Shown piece after piece: positions 45,667-54,826 of a stretch of DNA of 64,000 bases. Origin of the DNA: an uncultured Bacilli bacterium (GTDB taxonomy: Bacteria; Bacillota_I; Bacilli_A; RFN20; CAG-826). Numbering within the stretch: position 1 is the first letter of the stretch; every line of letters starts with the position of its first letter. The notes beneath the pieces are model-generated. The model was not told the DNA's origin and searched no databases. It saw nothing but the letters and a program-made list of their open reading frames with translations. The stretch spans positions 1 to 64,000 of the forward strand of contig CAJOQN010000006.1 of assembly GCA_905236535.1 (NCBI GenBank), read 5' to 3'. Both the position numbers and the translations under genes were made by a program.

Positions 45667-46329
45667 ATGACAGAAGAACAAAGAAAAAAGGTTGTCGCAG
45701 ATAATCTAGTCAAATTTCGAAAAGCTAAAGGCCTAACTCAAGCCGAATTAGCCGAAAGATTAAACTATTCTGATAAATCAATCTCCAAATGGGAAAGGGG
45801 AGAAGGTTTTCCAGATATCTTTATCTTGAAAGAAATGGCGGAATTTTATGGTGTCAGCATTGATGATTTCTTTTTTGAGAAAGAAGTTAAGATAAAAAGA
45901 AAAAGACCAATCAAAAATGAAATTATCATTCCTTCATTAGCTTTAGGAATCGTGTGGTTCGTCTTGGTCACTTTATTCGCTATCGCTTTGATCGTATTTA
46001 GCGACAAGATTCCTGCTCCTTGGTTATTATTCATCTATGGAATCCCAATAAGCGGAATTGTTCTCATAGTTTTTATGGCCATCTATAAGAAAAAGTTCTT
46101 AGTTTTAATAGGGGTCTCAATATTAATCTGGGGACTAGCTTTAAGTGTCTATCTAACATTGATTATTATCATGGCGCCAAATTCATGGATGTGGCTTATC
46201 TTCATTATATGTGTCCCAATTCAAATAATGGCGATATTATACTACTTATTAAAAAATAGCGATAAGTTTAAACAAAACCTTCAAAAGATATTCAAACGTA
46301 AGAAAAAAGAAGTCAAAAATGAAAAATAA
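45667..46329 (+). CDS. XRE-family regulator with membrane domain
   Basis: A 220-residue protein. Residues about 9-70 are a Cro/cI-type helix-turn-helix (KGLTQAELAERLNYSDKSIS). The rest has four hydrophobic helices (about 84-110, 118-135, 142-165, 170-195) and a basic tail. Membrane-bound XRE proteins of this type are common in Firmicutes, often sensing envelope stress. Nothing shows its targets. Confidence 0.82.
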   Translation: MTEEQRKKVVADNLVKFRKAKGLTQAELAERLNYSDKSISKWERGEGFPDIFILKEMAEFYGVSIDDFFFEKEVKIKRKRPIKNEIIIPSLALGIVWFVLVTLFAIALIVFSDKIPAPWLLFIYGIPISGIVLIVFMAIYKKKFLVLIGVSILIWGLALSVYLTLIIIMAPNSWMWLIFIICVPIQIMAILYYLLKNSDKFKQNLQKIFKRKKKEVKNEK

Positions 46330-46363
46330 TCCGGTATTTGCAGTAAATCCGGATTATTTTTTT
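46326..46363 (+). terminator. Terminator behind the XRE gene
   Basis: AATAATCCGG...CCGGATTATT stem with TTTTTT; it overlaps the stop codon of the convergent DegV gene. Confidence 0.8.
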
Positions 46364-47328
46364 GATTTTTTCTTTTCTGCTCTAAGATTTTTGTTTTCTT
46401 TGCGTTGTTTTTTCTTTTCGATTTTTTTAGCTTGTTTGTCAGCCTTCTTTTGCACTACTTTATTCTCAACAACATCGATATCACCATCGTTATAGTAGAG
46501 GATACCGAGACACTTTGGACCGCAGTGAGAAGTGATTGTCGCGCCAGCAATTGTTTCATGGACTTCGGTGACACCATATTCTCTTAAAGCTCTTTTTGCT
46601 TCTTCAATCATTTCTACGGTCGCATGAGAGTGAGTGATAAAGACATGTTTCTTACAGATATTAGGGAATTGTTTAATAATATCGACACAGTAGTTATAAA
46701 CACAAGCGCTTTGTTTACCAATATACTTTTTACCTGGGCTCATTGATCCGTCTTGGACAAGGATTTGAGGTTTTAATCTTAAAATAGTGCCTAGTGTTCT
46801 AGATAACCCGGAACATCTACCACCCATATAGAGATAATCAAGGGTATTGACGACGAAGCTAGCTTGAGCTTTCATCTTGCGGGATTCCACTAATCGAACA
46901 ATTTCATCAACTTCTTTACCTTCCGCTAATAATTCAGCCGCGTAAATAACTTGAAGTCCAACACCTGTGGATAATGATTTGGAATCAATGACATGAATTT
47001 TTTCTTTTCCAAGTCTTTCAGCAACATTTCTTGCGTTTTTAACTGCGCTTGAAAACCTTAAAGACATTGAAATATGAATGATTTCATCATATTCCTTGAG
47101 CAAGTTTTTGAAGAATTCTTCAAATTGGAATTCGTTAACCGCACAGGTCTTAGGAAGGATTTTTGTCTTGTCGACGAAATCAAAGATTTCGGTTGTGGAG
47201 AAATTGCCATCATAAAGCATCTCTTCACCAAGAAGAACTCCGAAGGGAACAACATGTATATTGTATTGTTTGATTAACTCAGGAGAGAGATCAGCGGTAG
47301 ATTCAGTTGTAATAGCGACTTTTTTCAT
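46354..47328 (-). CDS. DegV family fatty-acid-binding protein
   Basis: A 324-residue DegV protein. ITTESTADLSPEL opens the family, followed by YIGKQS...; fatty-acid-binding Thr and Ser positions appear in ISMSLRFSSAVKN and SHCGPKCLGILYY. Such proteins (FakB) carry a fatty acid for phosphorylation by FakA. The last ~30 residues form a Lys/Glu-rich tail not typical of the family. Start ATG 47328 is preferred over 47352 because TGCTAAAAT lies 14 bases before it; neither has a clear Shine-Dalgarno sequence. A second DegV is at 55452. Confidence 0.85.
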   Translation of the reverse strand: MKKVAITTESTADLSPELIKQYNIHVVPFGVLLGEEMLYDGNFSTTEIFDFVDKTKILPKTCAVNEFQFEEFFKNLLKEYDEIIHISMSLRFSSAVKNARNVAERLGKEKIHVIDSKSLSTGVGLQVIYAAELLAEGKEVDEIVRLVESRKMKAQASFVVNTLDYLYMGGRCSGLSRTLGTILRLKPQILVQDGSMSPGKKYIGKQSACVYNYCVDIIKQFPNICKKHVFITHSHATVEMIEEAKRALREYGVTEVHETIAGATITSHCGPKCLGILYYNDGDIDVVENKVVQKKADKQAKKIEKKKQRKENKNLRAEKKKSKK

Positions 47329-47368
47329 GTTCTTGTTCTTTGATTTTAGCATCTTTTTACTTTAAATA

Positions 47369-47397
47369 AAGCAAAAGAGAGAGACAAGCCCTCTCAT
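47369..47397 (-). terminator. Terminator of tmRNA
   Basis: On the minus strand GAGAG...CTCTC is followed by TCTTTTGCTTT, 12 bases behind the CCA end. Confidence 0.55.
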
Positions 47398-47408
47398 TAC
47401 TAATAATT

Positions 47409-47800
47409 TGGTGGAGCCGGCGGTATCGAAACCGCGTCCGAAGATAGTCACTCAATAATGTCTACAGTTTAGACAATATTTAAGTTTAACGTGCTTTCGA
47501 ATATTGACAGACTAAGGCACGCGAGACTTACCAATTTCATAACGGATAACAAGTCCACTTCACGTTACTAGCCTTTTGGTATGATACCTTATCCAAGCGT
47601 GAAAGGCGAAAACCTTGGAGGGCACTCTGCCCGGCGCCTTGCGTCGGACCCTGTGTCGGGAGCTAAATTAAGCTAAGCAGAGAGATTGAGCTCTAGGGGC
47701 TCTCATATAACTATTGGCAGTTATATTGTTTTTGATGATAACGTCATCGCTCGACTGCAATTAAAGACAAACCGATCTCCGTCGAAACCATTTCGACCCC
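47409..47800 (-). ncRNA. ssrA: tmRNA (ssrA)
   Basis: A 392-base RNA. 5' end GGGGTCGAAATGGTTTCGAC; 3' end GGTTTCGATACCGCCGGCTCCACCA, the tRNA-like domain with encoded CCA. The ends pair as an acceptor stem. A tag frame (47668-47748) begins GAT GAC and ends AQSLCLA with TAA; the predicted tag is 26 residues starting DDVIIKNNITAN. The tag end (CLA) deviates from the usual LAA, so the start codon of the tag and the last residues need a check. It rescues stalled ribosomes. Confidence 0.93.
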
Positions 47801-47808
47801 ATGTTGTG

Positions 47809-47836
47809 CTTTTAGCATTGTCATTTTAGAGGCCAA
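47809..47836 (-). promoter_or_regulatory. tmRNA promoter
   Basis: TTGGCC (47831-47836), 16 bases, TAAAAG (47809-47814) with an extended TG; the start fits the GGGG end at 47800. Confidence 0.5.
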
Positions 47837-47913
47837 AAAAGAAAATATCAATAACTATTTGTAAAATAGGTCGCTATATTATAAACTTTTAATTACGTGA
47901 ATACGGTGATTAT

Positions 47914-49086
47914 ATGAAAGACTCTACAAAAAATACTCTCAAACTATTAGCCACAACAAATATAAGAAATGATGATACCCTTATCGCGGCCAAAACCGCT
48001 CCATGGTGGATTCCAATGATTTTGGGTCTCGTTTCTATTATCATACCTTTAATTCCAATTATGACTAGTGTTTCTAAAACACATGGTGCCTCCGTTTTTG
48101 CCTCTAATAACTTTGGGATGGATTTGACCAACACCGGAGCTTTCCTTGAATTAAAAGAAGAAGGATATGACTTCAAAGTGGATGGTAATAAACAACTCCT
48201 CTCCTATAAAGATGGGGCATTAAGAACCGAATTCAACGATGCTGAACCACTTGCCCAATACATCTCCGTCAGCGCGGAAGGTATTCAACAAATCGAATAT
48301 CAAATTTATTATTTGAATTCTACAAGCAGTAAAGATATTTCGGCCTTCATAAAAGATTTAAACGCCGAAAGATATATTGTCGGGACAATAACCAAATACG
48401 TTCCAGAAGAAAACCCATCATCACTTTATTTAGAAGAAAGTGAATCTGAAACTTCAGAAGAAGAAATTTCTGAAGATGTCTCTGAAGAATCAAGCGAACC
48501 CTCAACCGTCGATACATATTATCGTCCATCGTTCCTTCTTCTTTACAAAACTGGAATGGCGCTTCAAATCTTTGAAAGAAACAATGTTAAGAGAATAAGC
48601 GCAGTCTCTGGTGACTGGTATCACACCACTAAAGATGAATTCATCATCGAAAAGATGCTTAAGACCGAAAATAAACCTGAAATAGATTTCACAAAAGACG
48701 CTAATGGGGCGTATAAAGTCTTAAGAGAACCAAGTTATCTTAGTGATGTTCACAAGAACTTCTCCAAGACATTGGATGAAGTCTATACAGAAACCAAAAC
48801 GAGAACCTTCTGGTCCTACACTGGTATCTTCTTCGGTGTCTACTTCGCCGTCATTGTCTTTATGGCCCTTCTTTGCTTCTTATTAACAAGAGGCAAGAAC
48901 AATCCTATGAACTATCTCACGTTCTGGACTTGTGTCAAGATGGTGTGCTGGGCTTCCTTCGCCCCAGCGTTACTCGCGATGATCGCCGGATTCATCTTAA
49001 CATCATATGCCTCAATGTTCTTCATCCTCCTCATGGGTATGAGAATAATGTGGCTCTCGATGAAACAATTAAGACCTGCTCAATAA
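47914..49086 (+). CDS. DUF1189-like membrane protein (YvdJ type)
   Basis: A 390-residue protein: one helix at about 28-50, a ~200-residue outside domain with an extremely Ser/Glu-rich stretch (about 170-195), then four helices at the end (about 285-385). Layout resembles DUF1189 proteins such as Bacillus YvdJ, whose function is unclear. A GGTGAT site lies 3 bases before the ATG. It stands alone between tmRNA and a terminator. Confidence 0.6.
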   Translation: MKDSTKNTLKLLATTNIRNDDTLIAAKTAPWWIPMILGLVSIIIPLIPIMTSVSKTHGASVFASNNFGMDLTNTGAFLELKEEGYDFKVDGNKQLLSYKDGALRTEFNDAEPLAQYISVSAEGIQQIEYQIYYLNSTSSKDISAFIKDLNAERYIVGTITKYVPEENPSSLYLEESESETSEEEISEDVSEESSEPSTVDTYYRPSFLLLYKTGMALQIFERNNVKRISAVSGDWYHTTKDEFIIEKMLKTENKPEIDFTKDANGAYKVLREPSYLSDVHKNFSKTLDEVYTETKTRTFWSYTGIFFGVYFAVIVFMALLCFLLTRGKNNPMNYLTFWTCVKMVCWASFAPALLAMIAGFILTSYASMFFILLMGMRIMWLSMKQLRPAQ

Positions 49087-49094
49087 AAAGAAAT

Positions 49095-49118
49095 CCTCGG
49101 TTGATGACCGAGGTTTTT
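49095..49118 (+). terminator. Terminator of the 47914-49086 gene
   Basis: CCTCGGT-TGATG-ACCGAGG followed by TTTTT. Confidence 0.8.
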
Positions 49119-49461
49119 AATCGCCATAATCTGATCCTCTAGATTTATCTTCAACATAAATTTGTAGAGGGTCGGTGATATCGAATATTTCTAAAATAAT
49201 GTAATTTTCGTTTTCCACGAGAGTTTGAGGATATTCAAATTCTGCAGTAAAAATGACTTTTTTATTCTTTTTTACCACTTCTTCCATCCTTTTCAGGATA
49301 CGTGGATAATCTTCAAGACGGTGCTCTTTAAATCCCAATAATTGACGATAAAAGGCGGGTTCAATATAAAACCTTTCCCCACTTTCATATTCAAACAAAG
49401 TGGAAAATGGATTATTTTTATCTTCGATAATTTTTAAGTGTTCAAATTCTGGATAGTTCAT
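49117..49461 (-). CDS. Hypothetical protein at the end of the dnaB-rlmH block
   Basis: A 114-residue soluble, acidic protein with IYVEDKSRGSDYGD at the end. No known family. Its ATG overlaps the rlmH stop by four bases (ATGA), so it is translated with rlmH. Confidence 0.65.
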   Translation of the reverse strand: MNYPEFEHLKIIEDKNNPFSTLFEYESGERFYIEPAFYRQLLGFKEHRLEDYPRILKRMEEVVKKNKKVIFTAEFEYPQTLVENENYIILEIFDITDPLQIYVEDKSRGSDYGD

Positions 49462-49937
49462 TTGTGGTAGGTCTCATTTCTATTTATTTTAAAGGCTCGG
49501 TAAATTTGTTCAAGCAAGATAAGACGGGTCATCTGATGGAGAAAGGTCATTTTAGAGAAAGATAAGGAGTCATTCGCTCGTTTTTTAAGTTCATCACTAA
49601 GACCATATGAACCCCCGATAATAAATGTTAACGAGGAGTTGCCGACCACAAATTTATCTTCTAGATATTTTGCAAATTCAGGGCTGGTAAGCTCTTTTTT
49701 GTTTAAATCGAGATTAATGACATAATCTCCTGGTTTTAATAACTTCAAAACCTTTTGTCCTTCTTTATTTTTGACAATTTCGATTTCTGATAAAGATGGA
49801 TTATCTTTAACCGGCTCATCCATCACTTCAGCAATCTCTGTTTGAGCGTAGGCTTGAAGTCGTTTGAGATATTCATTAATTCCATTTTTAAGATAATCTT
49901 CTTTGATTTTCCCAATCGCGATAATTCTTATTTTCAT
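49458..49937 (-). CDS. rlmH: 23S rRNA pseudouridine-1915 methyltransferase RlmH
   Basis: A 159-residue SPOUT methyltransferase that methylates pseudouridine 1915 of 23S rRNA. The C-terminal knot IIGGSYGLSDELKKRANDS and TFLHQMTRLILLEQIYRAF are diagnostic; ends NRNETYHK as in orthologues. AGGAGG precedes the ATG. It overlaps the MBL gene stop by four bases. Confidence 0.96.
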   Translation of the reverse strand: MKIRIIAIGKIKEDYLKNGINEYLKRLQAYAQTEIAEVMDEPVKDNPSLSEIEIVKNKEGQKVLKLLKPGDYVINLDLNKKELTSPEFAKYLEDKFVVGNSSLTFIIGGSYGLSDELKKRANDSLSFSKMTFLHQMTRLILLEQIYRAFKINRNETYHK

Positions 49938-50680
49938 AATTTTCCTCCTGTTAAGGAAACATATTGATTCGCGACACGAATATTATATTTTGAGATATCA
50001 AGGTGGAAGAAAGAGAAAATCCGATTATAAGCCTCTAAAGCAAGCTCTGGAGTATTACATTCTTCAGAGATATGCGCGAGAGTGATCTCTTTGGTTCTTG
50101 GACCAACGATATCTTTCGCCGCGAGTGCGCTATCTTCGTTGGAAAGATGGCCATGATCAGAAGCGATTCTTGTTTTTAAATCTAAAGGTCTATTTGATTT
50201 ATAAAGCATCTTTAAATCGTGGTTACATTCTAAAATCAAATAAGTTGGATTAGAAACATATGATAAGCACTCATCTAAAAAGATTCCGGTGTCGGTCATA
50301 TAAACGAGTTTTTCCTCAGCGGTTTCAATAATAAATCCACAGGGATTTGAAGCGTCATGTGAAGTTCTAATTGGAATGATATCAACATCTTTTAAATGAT
50401 ATCTTTGATATAATTCCAAAACATTATATCCATTTGAGGGAAGACTCCCGTCTAAAGCATATTGCTTACGAATTGGGATAAATCTTAAGCCGTTTATATG
50501 ATCTGAATGATTATGAGTAAATAAAGCGAAATCAATGTCTTCCGCTTTTAAATTGATCTCTTTTAAGCCTTCCTCTAAACGCGAAAAAGAAATTCCCATA
50601 TCAATGAGAATTACTGTGTTTTTATGTTTTACAATTGTGGCGTTTCCTTTGGAACCGCTAGCAATAATATGATAGAGCAT
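49934..50680 (-). CDS. yycJ: Metallo-beta-lactamase-fold hydrolase YycJ/WalJ
   Basis: A 248-residue MBL-fold protein. HNHSDH is the metal motif, followed by MTDTG and LECNHD; ASDHGHLSNEDS carries the late metal ligand. In the YycJ group (DNA end processing, or linked with cell wall signal WalKR) in Bacillus, though walKR is not in this window. Start ATG 50680 lies 5 bases after the dnaB stop and lacks a Shine-Dalgarno sequence, so it depends on coupling. Confidence 0.88.
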   Translation of the reverse strand: MLYHIIASGSKGNATIVKHKNTVILIDMGISFSRLEEGLKEINLKAEDIDFALFTHNHSDHINGLRFIPIRKQYALDGSLPSNGYNVLELYQRYHLKDVDIIPIRTSHDASNPCGFIIETAEEKLVYMTDTGIFLDECLSYVSNPTYLILECNHDLKMLYKSNRPLDLKTRIASDHGHLSNEDSALAAKDIVGPRTKEITLAHISEECNTPELALEAYNRIFSFFHLDISKYNIRVANQYVSLTGGKL

Positions 50681-50685
50681 CTTAA

Positions 50686-52206
50686 TTAATCGGCGTCGTC
50701 TACGCCATATTTTTGCATTTCCTCTTCCCAATCTTTAGGAGCGGGGTCGAAACGGCCATAAGATTTATAGAAAAATAAATAAGCTTTTCCTGGTTCACCG
50801 TTTCTGTTCTTTGCAACATTGACTTCAACATAAGAAACATTGCCTGGAATTTCGGCGATTTTCGCATCTCTTTGAGCCGCGACTTTTTCTTCATCAGACA
50901 TTTGCCCACCTTTTTCATTTTCCCAAGATTTACCTTTGTTCTTCTTGGTATTTTTTTCATAATAGTCACCACGGAATAAGAGCATGACAACGTCAGCGTC
51001 TTGTTCGATAGAACCACTATCACGAAGGTCGGAAAGCATTGGTCTCTTGGAATCACGTTTTTCAACATCACGAGATAATTGTGATAAGACCACAACCGGA
51101 ATCTTTAATTCTCTGGATAAATCTTTTAAAGCTAATGAAATCTTACGAACTTCTTCGTTACGACTATCAGCCTTGCCTGATTTAACCCCAAGTTGAATTA
51201 AGCCTAAATAATCGATGAAAATCATTCCAAGATCTGGGTTGGTCGCTGCAAGTTTTTTAGATTTAGCGATAATATCTGTTAAACGAAGACCAGAAGAATC
51301 ATCGATATAAAGTTTAAGGGTGGATAATTCTTTAATCGCTCCGTTGATTTTAAGACGTGAATCACCATCGCCTAAATTACCAGAATTGATTTTGCTTAAA
51401 TCAACACAAGATAAAGACGCGATCAAACGTCTCATCAATAATTCTGCACTCATTTCAAGAGAGAAGAAGGCAACAGGAACATCGTGATAACGAGTAGCGT
51501 TCAAGGCAAAGTTTAAAGCTAAAGCGGTCTTACCTAAACCTGGACGACCAGCAATAATTGTTAAAGTTCCGGGTTGAAAACCTTGGGTATAGTGATTTAA
51601 GTTACCATAACCGGTGGTTAAACCAATTAAATCTTTATCCGCAGAACCATAGGATTTAGAAGCCATCATCTCAATTTCATTTTTAACAACTTGAGCGACT
51701 TCTTCTGCGGTTCTAAAAGAGGATACTTTTCTTCTCGCGATAGAATCTTTGAAGTCAGATTCACTTTGAATGATAAAATCATTAACATCTTCAACTTCGT
51801 GTTCCATATATTTCTTATCAATGTCTCTAACAGTGATAAGCATTTTTCTTAAAACTGATTGATTTTGAACAATGTTGATATAGAATTCAAGGTTCGCAAA
51901 CGTCACCATTGAATCAGCGCATTCTTGTAAATATTTAACGCCTCCAATATGGTCGAGTTCTTGAATGTTTGCGAGCTCTTCAGCGACCGTTAAAATATCA
52001 ATCGCAACACGACGCGCAAAAAGATTTGCGATAACGCGAAAAATAATTTGGTGACGTCCTTCAAAGAAGTCATCTTCTTGGAGAGAAGAGATGACATTAT
52101 TCGCCATCGAACTTTTTAATAAAGCTGAACCTAAGACCGCTCTTTCTGCATCAGAATTATGAGGGAGAGGTTCGGCGCGATATTTAACTTCTTTTTTATC
52201 TGCCAT
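50686..52206 (-). CDS. dnaB: Replicative DNA helicase DnaB (DnaC in Bacillus)
   Basis: A 506-residue hexameric helicase. N-terminal domain EPLPHNSDAERAVLGS; RecA-like core with Walker A GRPGLGKTALAL, DEAD-like IFIDYLGLIQ, and QLSRDVEKRDSKRPMLSDLRDSGSIEQDADVVMLLFR (residues about 400-437). An extra ~35-residue lysine/glutamate-rich insertion (KNKGKSWENEKGGQM...) separates that from VEVNVAKNRNGEPG, making it longer than the usual ~450. ATG 52206 with GGAGG. Confidence 0.95.
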   Translation of the reverse strand: MADKKEVKYRAEPLPHNSDAERAVLGSALLKSSMANNVISSLQEDDFFEGRHQIIFRVIANLFARRVAIDILTVAEELANIQELDHIGGVKYLQECADSMVTFANLEFYINIVQNQSVLRKMLITVRDIDKKYMEHEVEDVNDFIIQSESDFKDSIARRKVSSFRTAEEVAQVVKNEIEMMASKSYGSADKDLIGLTTGYGNLNHYTQGFQPGTLTIIAGRPGLGKTALALNFALNATRYHDVPVAFFSLEMSAELLMRRLIASLSCVDLSKINSGNLGDGDSRLKINGAIKELSTLKLYIDDSSGLRLTDIIAKSKKLAATNPDLGMIFIDYLGLIQLGVKSGKADSRNEEVRKISLALKDLSRELKIPVVVLSQLSRDVEKRDSKRPMLSDLRDSGSIEQDADVVMLLFRGDYYEKNTKKNKGKSWENEKGGQMSDEEKVAAQRDAKIAEIPGNVSYVEVNVAKNRNGEPGKAYLFFYKSYGRFDPAPKDWEEEMQKYGVDDAD

Positions 52207-52207
52207 A

Positions 52208-52654
52208 TTATTTTTCCTCCGAGACATGGACTTTAATTTGTCCTTTTACACCCTTGAATAATTCGATATCAAGAACAGTGATGCCAAGGTTATCAATTGG
52301 TCCTTTTGTTAAAATTTTGCGTTTATCAATAATGATGTTTTCTCTTTCTTTTAAAGCTTCTTCAACTTGTTTGAAAGAAATGGAACCAAACAATTTATTT
52401 TTATTGGATTTGAGGGTGAATTCAAGAGTGATACCCTTAAGTCTTTCCGCTAATTTAATGGCTTCGTTTTTATCATTTTCGTAGGCAATTCTGGCATCTT
52501 CTTGTTGTTTTTCTAATATTTCTACACTTTTTTTGCTCTCTTTTACCGCTAAACGACGAGGAAGTAAAAAGTTATTCGCGTAGCCATCGCTAACTTCGAT
52601 AGTTTGACCTTTTTTACCGACGTTTTTAACGTCTGCTAACATAATAACTTTCAT
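52208..52654 (-). CDS. rplI: 50S ribosomal protein L9
   Basis: A 148-residue L9: N-terminal MKVIMLADVKNVGKKG and DGYANNFLLPRRLA, the long helix and the C-terminal domain with FGSISFKQVEEAL. Starts overlapping the gdpP stop (TAATG). Confidence 0.97.
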   Translation of the reverse strand: MKVIMLADVKNVGKKGQTIEVSDGYANNFLLPRRLAVKESKKSVEILEKQQEDARIAYENDKNEAIKLAERLKGITLEFTLKSNKNKLFGSISFKQVEEALKERENIIIDKRKILTKGPIDNLGITVLDIELFKGVKGQIKVHVSEEK

Positions 52655-54702
52655 TATTGATCCACTCCTTCATCAACAATCTTACGAGAAACAGCATCAT
52701 TACGAGCAGCGCTTAAGCTGTTATCTAAAACAACAAGGAGTTCACTAACAACTTGTGGAATGGTTTTGTTTTTATAAGCGGCTGCAGCCATTGATAAGTG
52801 ACCGCCACCACCCATTTTTTCAGCAATAATTTGGACTGATATAGAGCCATCACTACGGCATGACATCTTTGTCATTTTTTCAGCTCTACCAATAACAAAG
52901 GAAGCTTTGACCCCACGCATAGACATACAGGTGTCGGCAACTTTTGATAATGTTGCGGAATCATATTCAATAGAAGGATCAGCCACCGCATACACAACGC
53001 CTGGAGAATGATATTTCATGGTTTTAACAATACCAGAAATAACACGGTATTCTTCTTCTTCATCTTTTAAGAAGTCGTCTGCAAGAGAGTTGTCCGCACC
53101 ATATTCTTTTAAAGCTGTACAAGCTTCAAAAGTTCTGATACCGGTTTGTCTACTTCTAAAACGATGCGTATCTAAGAAGATACCAGAAAGCATAATTGTG
53201 GCATAAGCTGCAGAAACTTCGATTCTTGGGTTGATAGAAGAGAATTTAATAAATTCTGTAACAAGTTCAGAAGCGGAAGATGCTGATGGATCAATGTGAT
53301 TTAAAACCGGGGATTCAATATAATCTTCAGCACGACGGTGATGGTCAATAACAACAACCTTAGAAGCGTGATCAAGAAGTGATGGCGCCATACACATACT
53401 CTTAGTGTGAACATCAACCACCACTAATAAAGTATCACTTGTTAACAATTCGTGGGCTTCTTTTGGAGAACATCTCATCGTATCAAGCTCATCACGAGAG
53501 AATGATGATAATAGAGCACCTCTAGCTTTAACTTCTGTGGATTTTAAATCGACAACTATCATCGATTTTTTATTCACACGATGGCAGATGGCTTGAACGC
53601 CTAAACATGCACCCAAAGCATCCATATCCATATTAGCGTGACCCATAATTAAGACATTTGAAGAAGCGCGAATAAGAGAAATGAGGGAGTCTGCCAAAAC
53701 ACGAACACGAACTCTACTTCTCTTTTCTTGGGCTTCAGTCTTACCACCAAAGAATTCCATATCACGGCCATATTCACTGACGGCGACTTGGTCACCACCA
53801 CGCGACATCGCGATATCTAAAGCATCGCTGGCCATTTCATTTAATTTGACAATGTCAGGGAAGTCGTGAGCAATACCAATAGAAAGAGTAATTGGAACAC
53901 CTTCGTCAAAACCGATTTGTCTGACAGTATCAATCAAAGAAAACTTATTAGTTTTCATCTTATCTAACGATTCAAAGTTACAGAGCAAATAATATGAGTC
54001 TTCTCTGAATTTTCTAAGTAAAACATTGTATTGTTTCGCATAAGCAAAAATCGCCGATTTAATCTTGGTGATAACGTCGTTTAAATCTTCAGTTTCACCA
54101 TGTGTGGCATCACCATAGTTATCAATGGTTAAAAGACCAACAACAGGAGCTTGTTGCTTGTTATAATTAACAACTTCCTCATAATCGGTGGAGTCTTTAA
54201 AAATCCATAGACCGGCGTCAGGAAGATATTTGACATCATAGTTACGGGAATTGACCACTACTTTGATTGGTTCAGTGCTTGTTGGATTTTTCTTAAGTTC
54301 TTCAAGTTCTGGAAGCCACTTCAAAATATTCATATCGATAATATCGAGGTGTCTATCTTTAAACAAATCGTTGGTCCAAAGAACAATATCGTTATCATCG
54401 GTAACTGCTAAGCCAACCATTGCAAAGTTATAAGCTTCTTGAACGTCACTACCGATAACTTCAGCAGCATGTAAGTCTGTTTTTTGTCTAAGATGTGAAA
54501 TCTCAACAGTGACAATCCAAACAAATAAAGCGTTTAATCCAGCTACAACAACCGCGCCTAAAACGACAGCGACAACTGGTAATAATGTTTTCAAATCAAA
54601 GAAGTTATTAAAATAAAAAATTGAAAAAAGCGCCAAAAGTACGATTTCTAATAAAATAATAGTGACTGACGCAACACGGATTCTTTTAATAGTTTTTCCC
54701 AT
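52654..54702 (-). CDS. gdpP: Cyclic-di-AMP phosphodiesterase GdpP
   Basis: A 682-residue membrane enzyme that degrades c-di-AMP. Two helices (about 8-30, 36-62), PAS-like domain, degenerate GGDEF (residues about 190-330), then DHH domain: GHANMDMDALGA, VVDVHTKS, VIDHHRRAED, and DHHA1 with GGGGHLSMAAAA. Family length is typical. The gdpP-rplI-dnaB order is the conserved one in Firmicutes. A TATAAT lies ~30 bases before the ATG with AAGG as ribosome site. Confidence 0.95.
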   Translation of the reverse strand: MGKTIKRIRVASVTIILLEIVLLALFSIFYFNNFFDLKTLLPVVAVVLGAVVVAGLNALFVWIVTVEISHLRQKTDLHAAEVIGSDVQEAYNFAMVGLAVTDDNDIVLWTNDLFKDRHLDIIDMNILKWLPELEELKKNPTSTEPIKVVVNSRNYDVKYLPDAGLWIFKDSTDYEEVVNYNKQQAPVVGLLTIDNYGDATHGETEDLNDVITKIKSAIFAYAKQYNVLLRKFREDSYYLLCNFESLDKMKTNKFSLIDTVRQIGFDEGVPITLSIGIAHDFPDIVKLNEMASDALDIAMSRGGDQVAVSEYGRDMEFFGGKTEAQEKRSRVRVRVLADSLISLIRASSNVLIMGHANMDMDALGACLGVQAICHRVNKKSMIVVDLKSTEVKARGALLSSFSRDELDTMRCSPKEAHELLTSDTLLVVVDVHTKSMCMAPSLLDHASKVVVIDHHRRAEDYIESPVLNHIDPSASSASELVTEFIKFSSINPRIEVSAAYATIMLSGIFLDTHRFRSRQTGIRTFEACTALKEYGADNSLADDFLKDEEEEYRVISGIVKTMKYHSPGVVYAVADPSIEYDSATLSKVADTCMSMRGVKASFVIGRAEKMTKMSCRSDGSISVQIIAEKMGGGGHLSMAAAAYKNKTIPQVVSELLVVLDNSLSAARNDAVSRKIVDEGVDQ

Positions 54703-54783
54703 AGTAAAACCTTGTGAATAAATTATATATTAATTATTTATATAAATAAACGGGGAACGAAAAAAACTTTCATTTATATAGAA

Positions 54784-54808
54784 AATCCCATCCTTAATGG
54801 ACGGGATT
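54784..54808 (-). terminator. Terminator of the DUF308 gene
   Basis: AAATCCCGTCC-ATTAA-GGATGGGATTTT on the minus strand. Confidence 0.75.
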
Positions 54809-54826
54809 TAATTATCTTGTTTGTTA

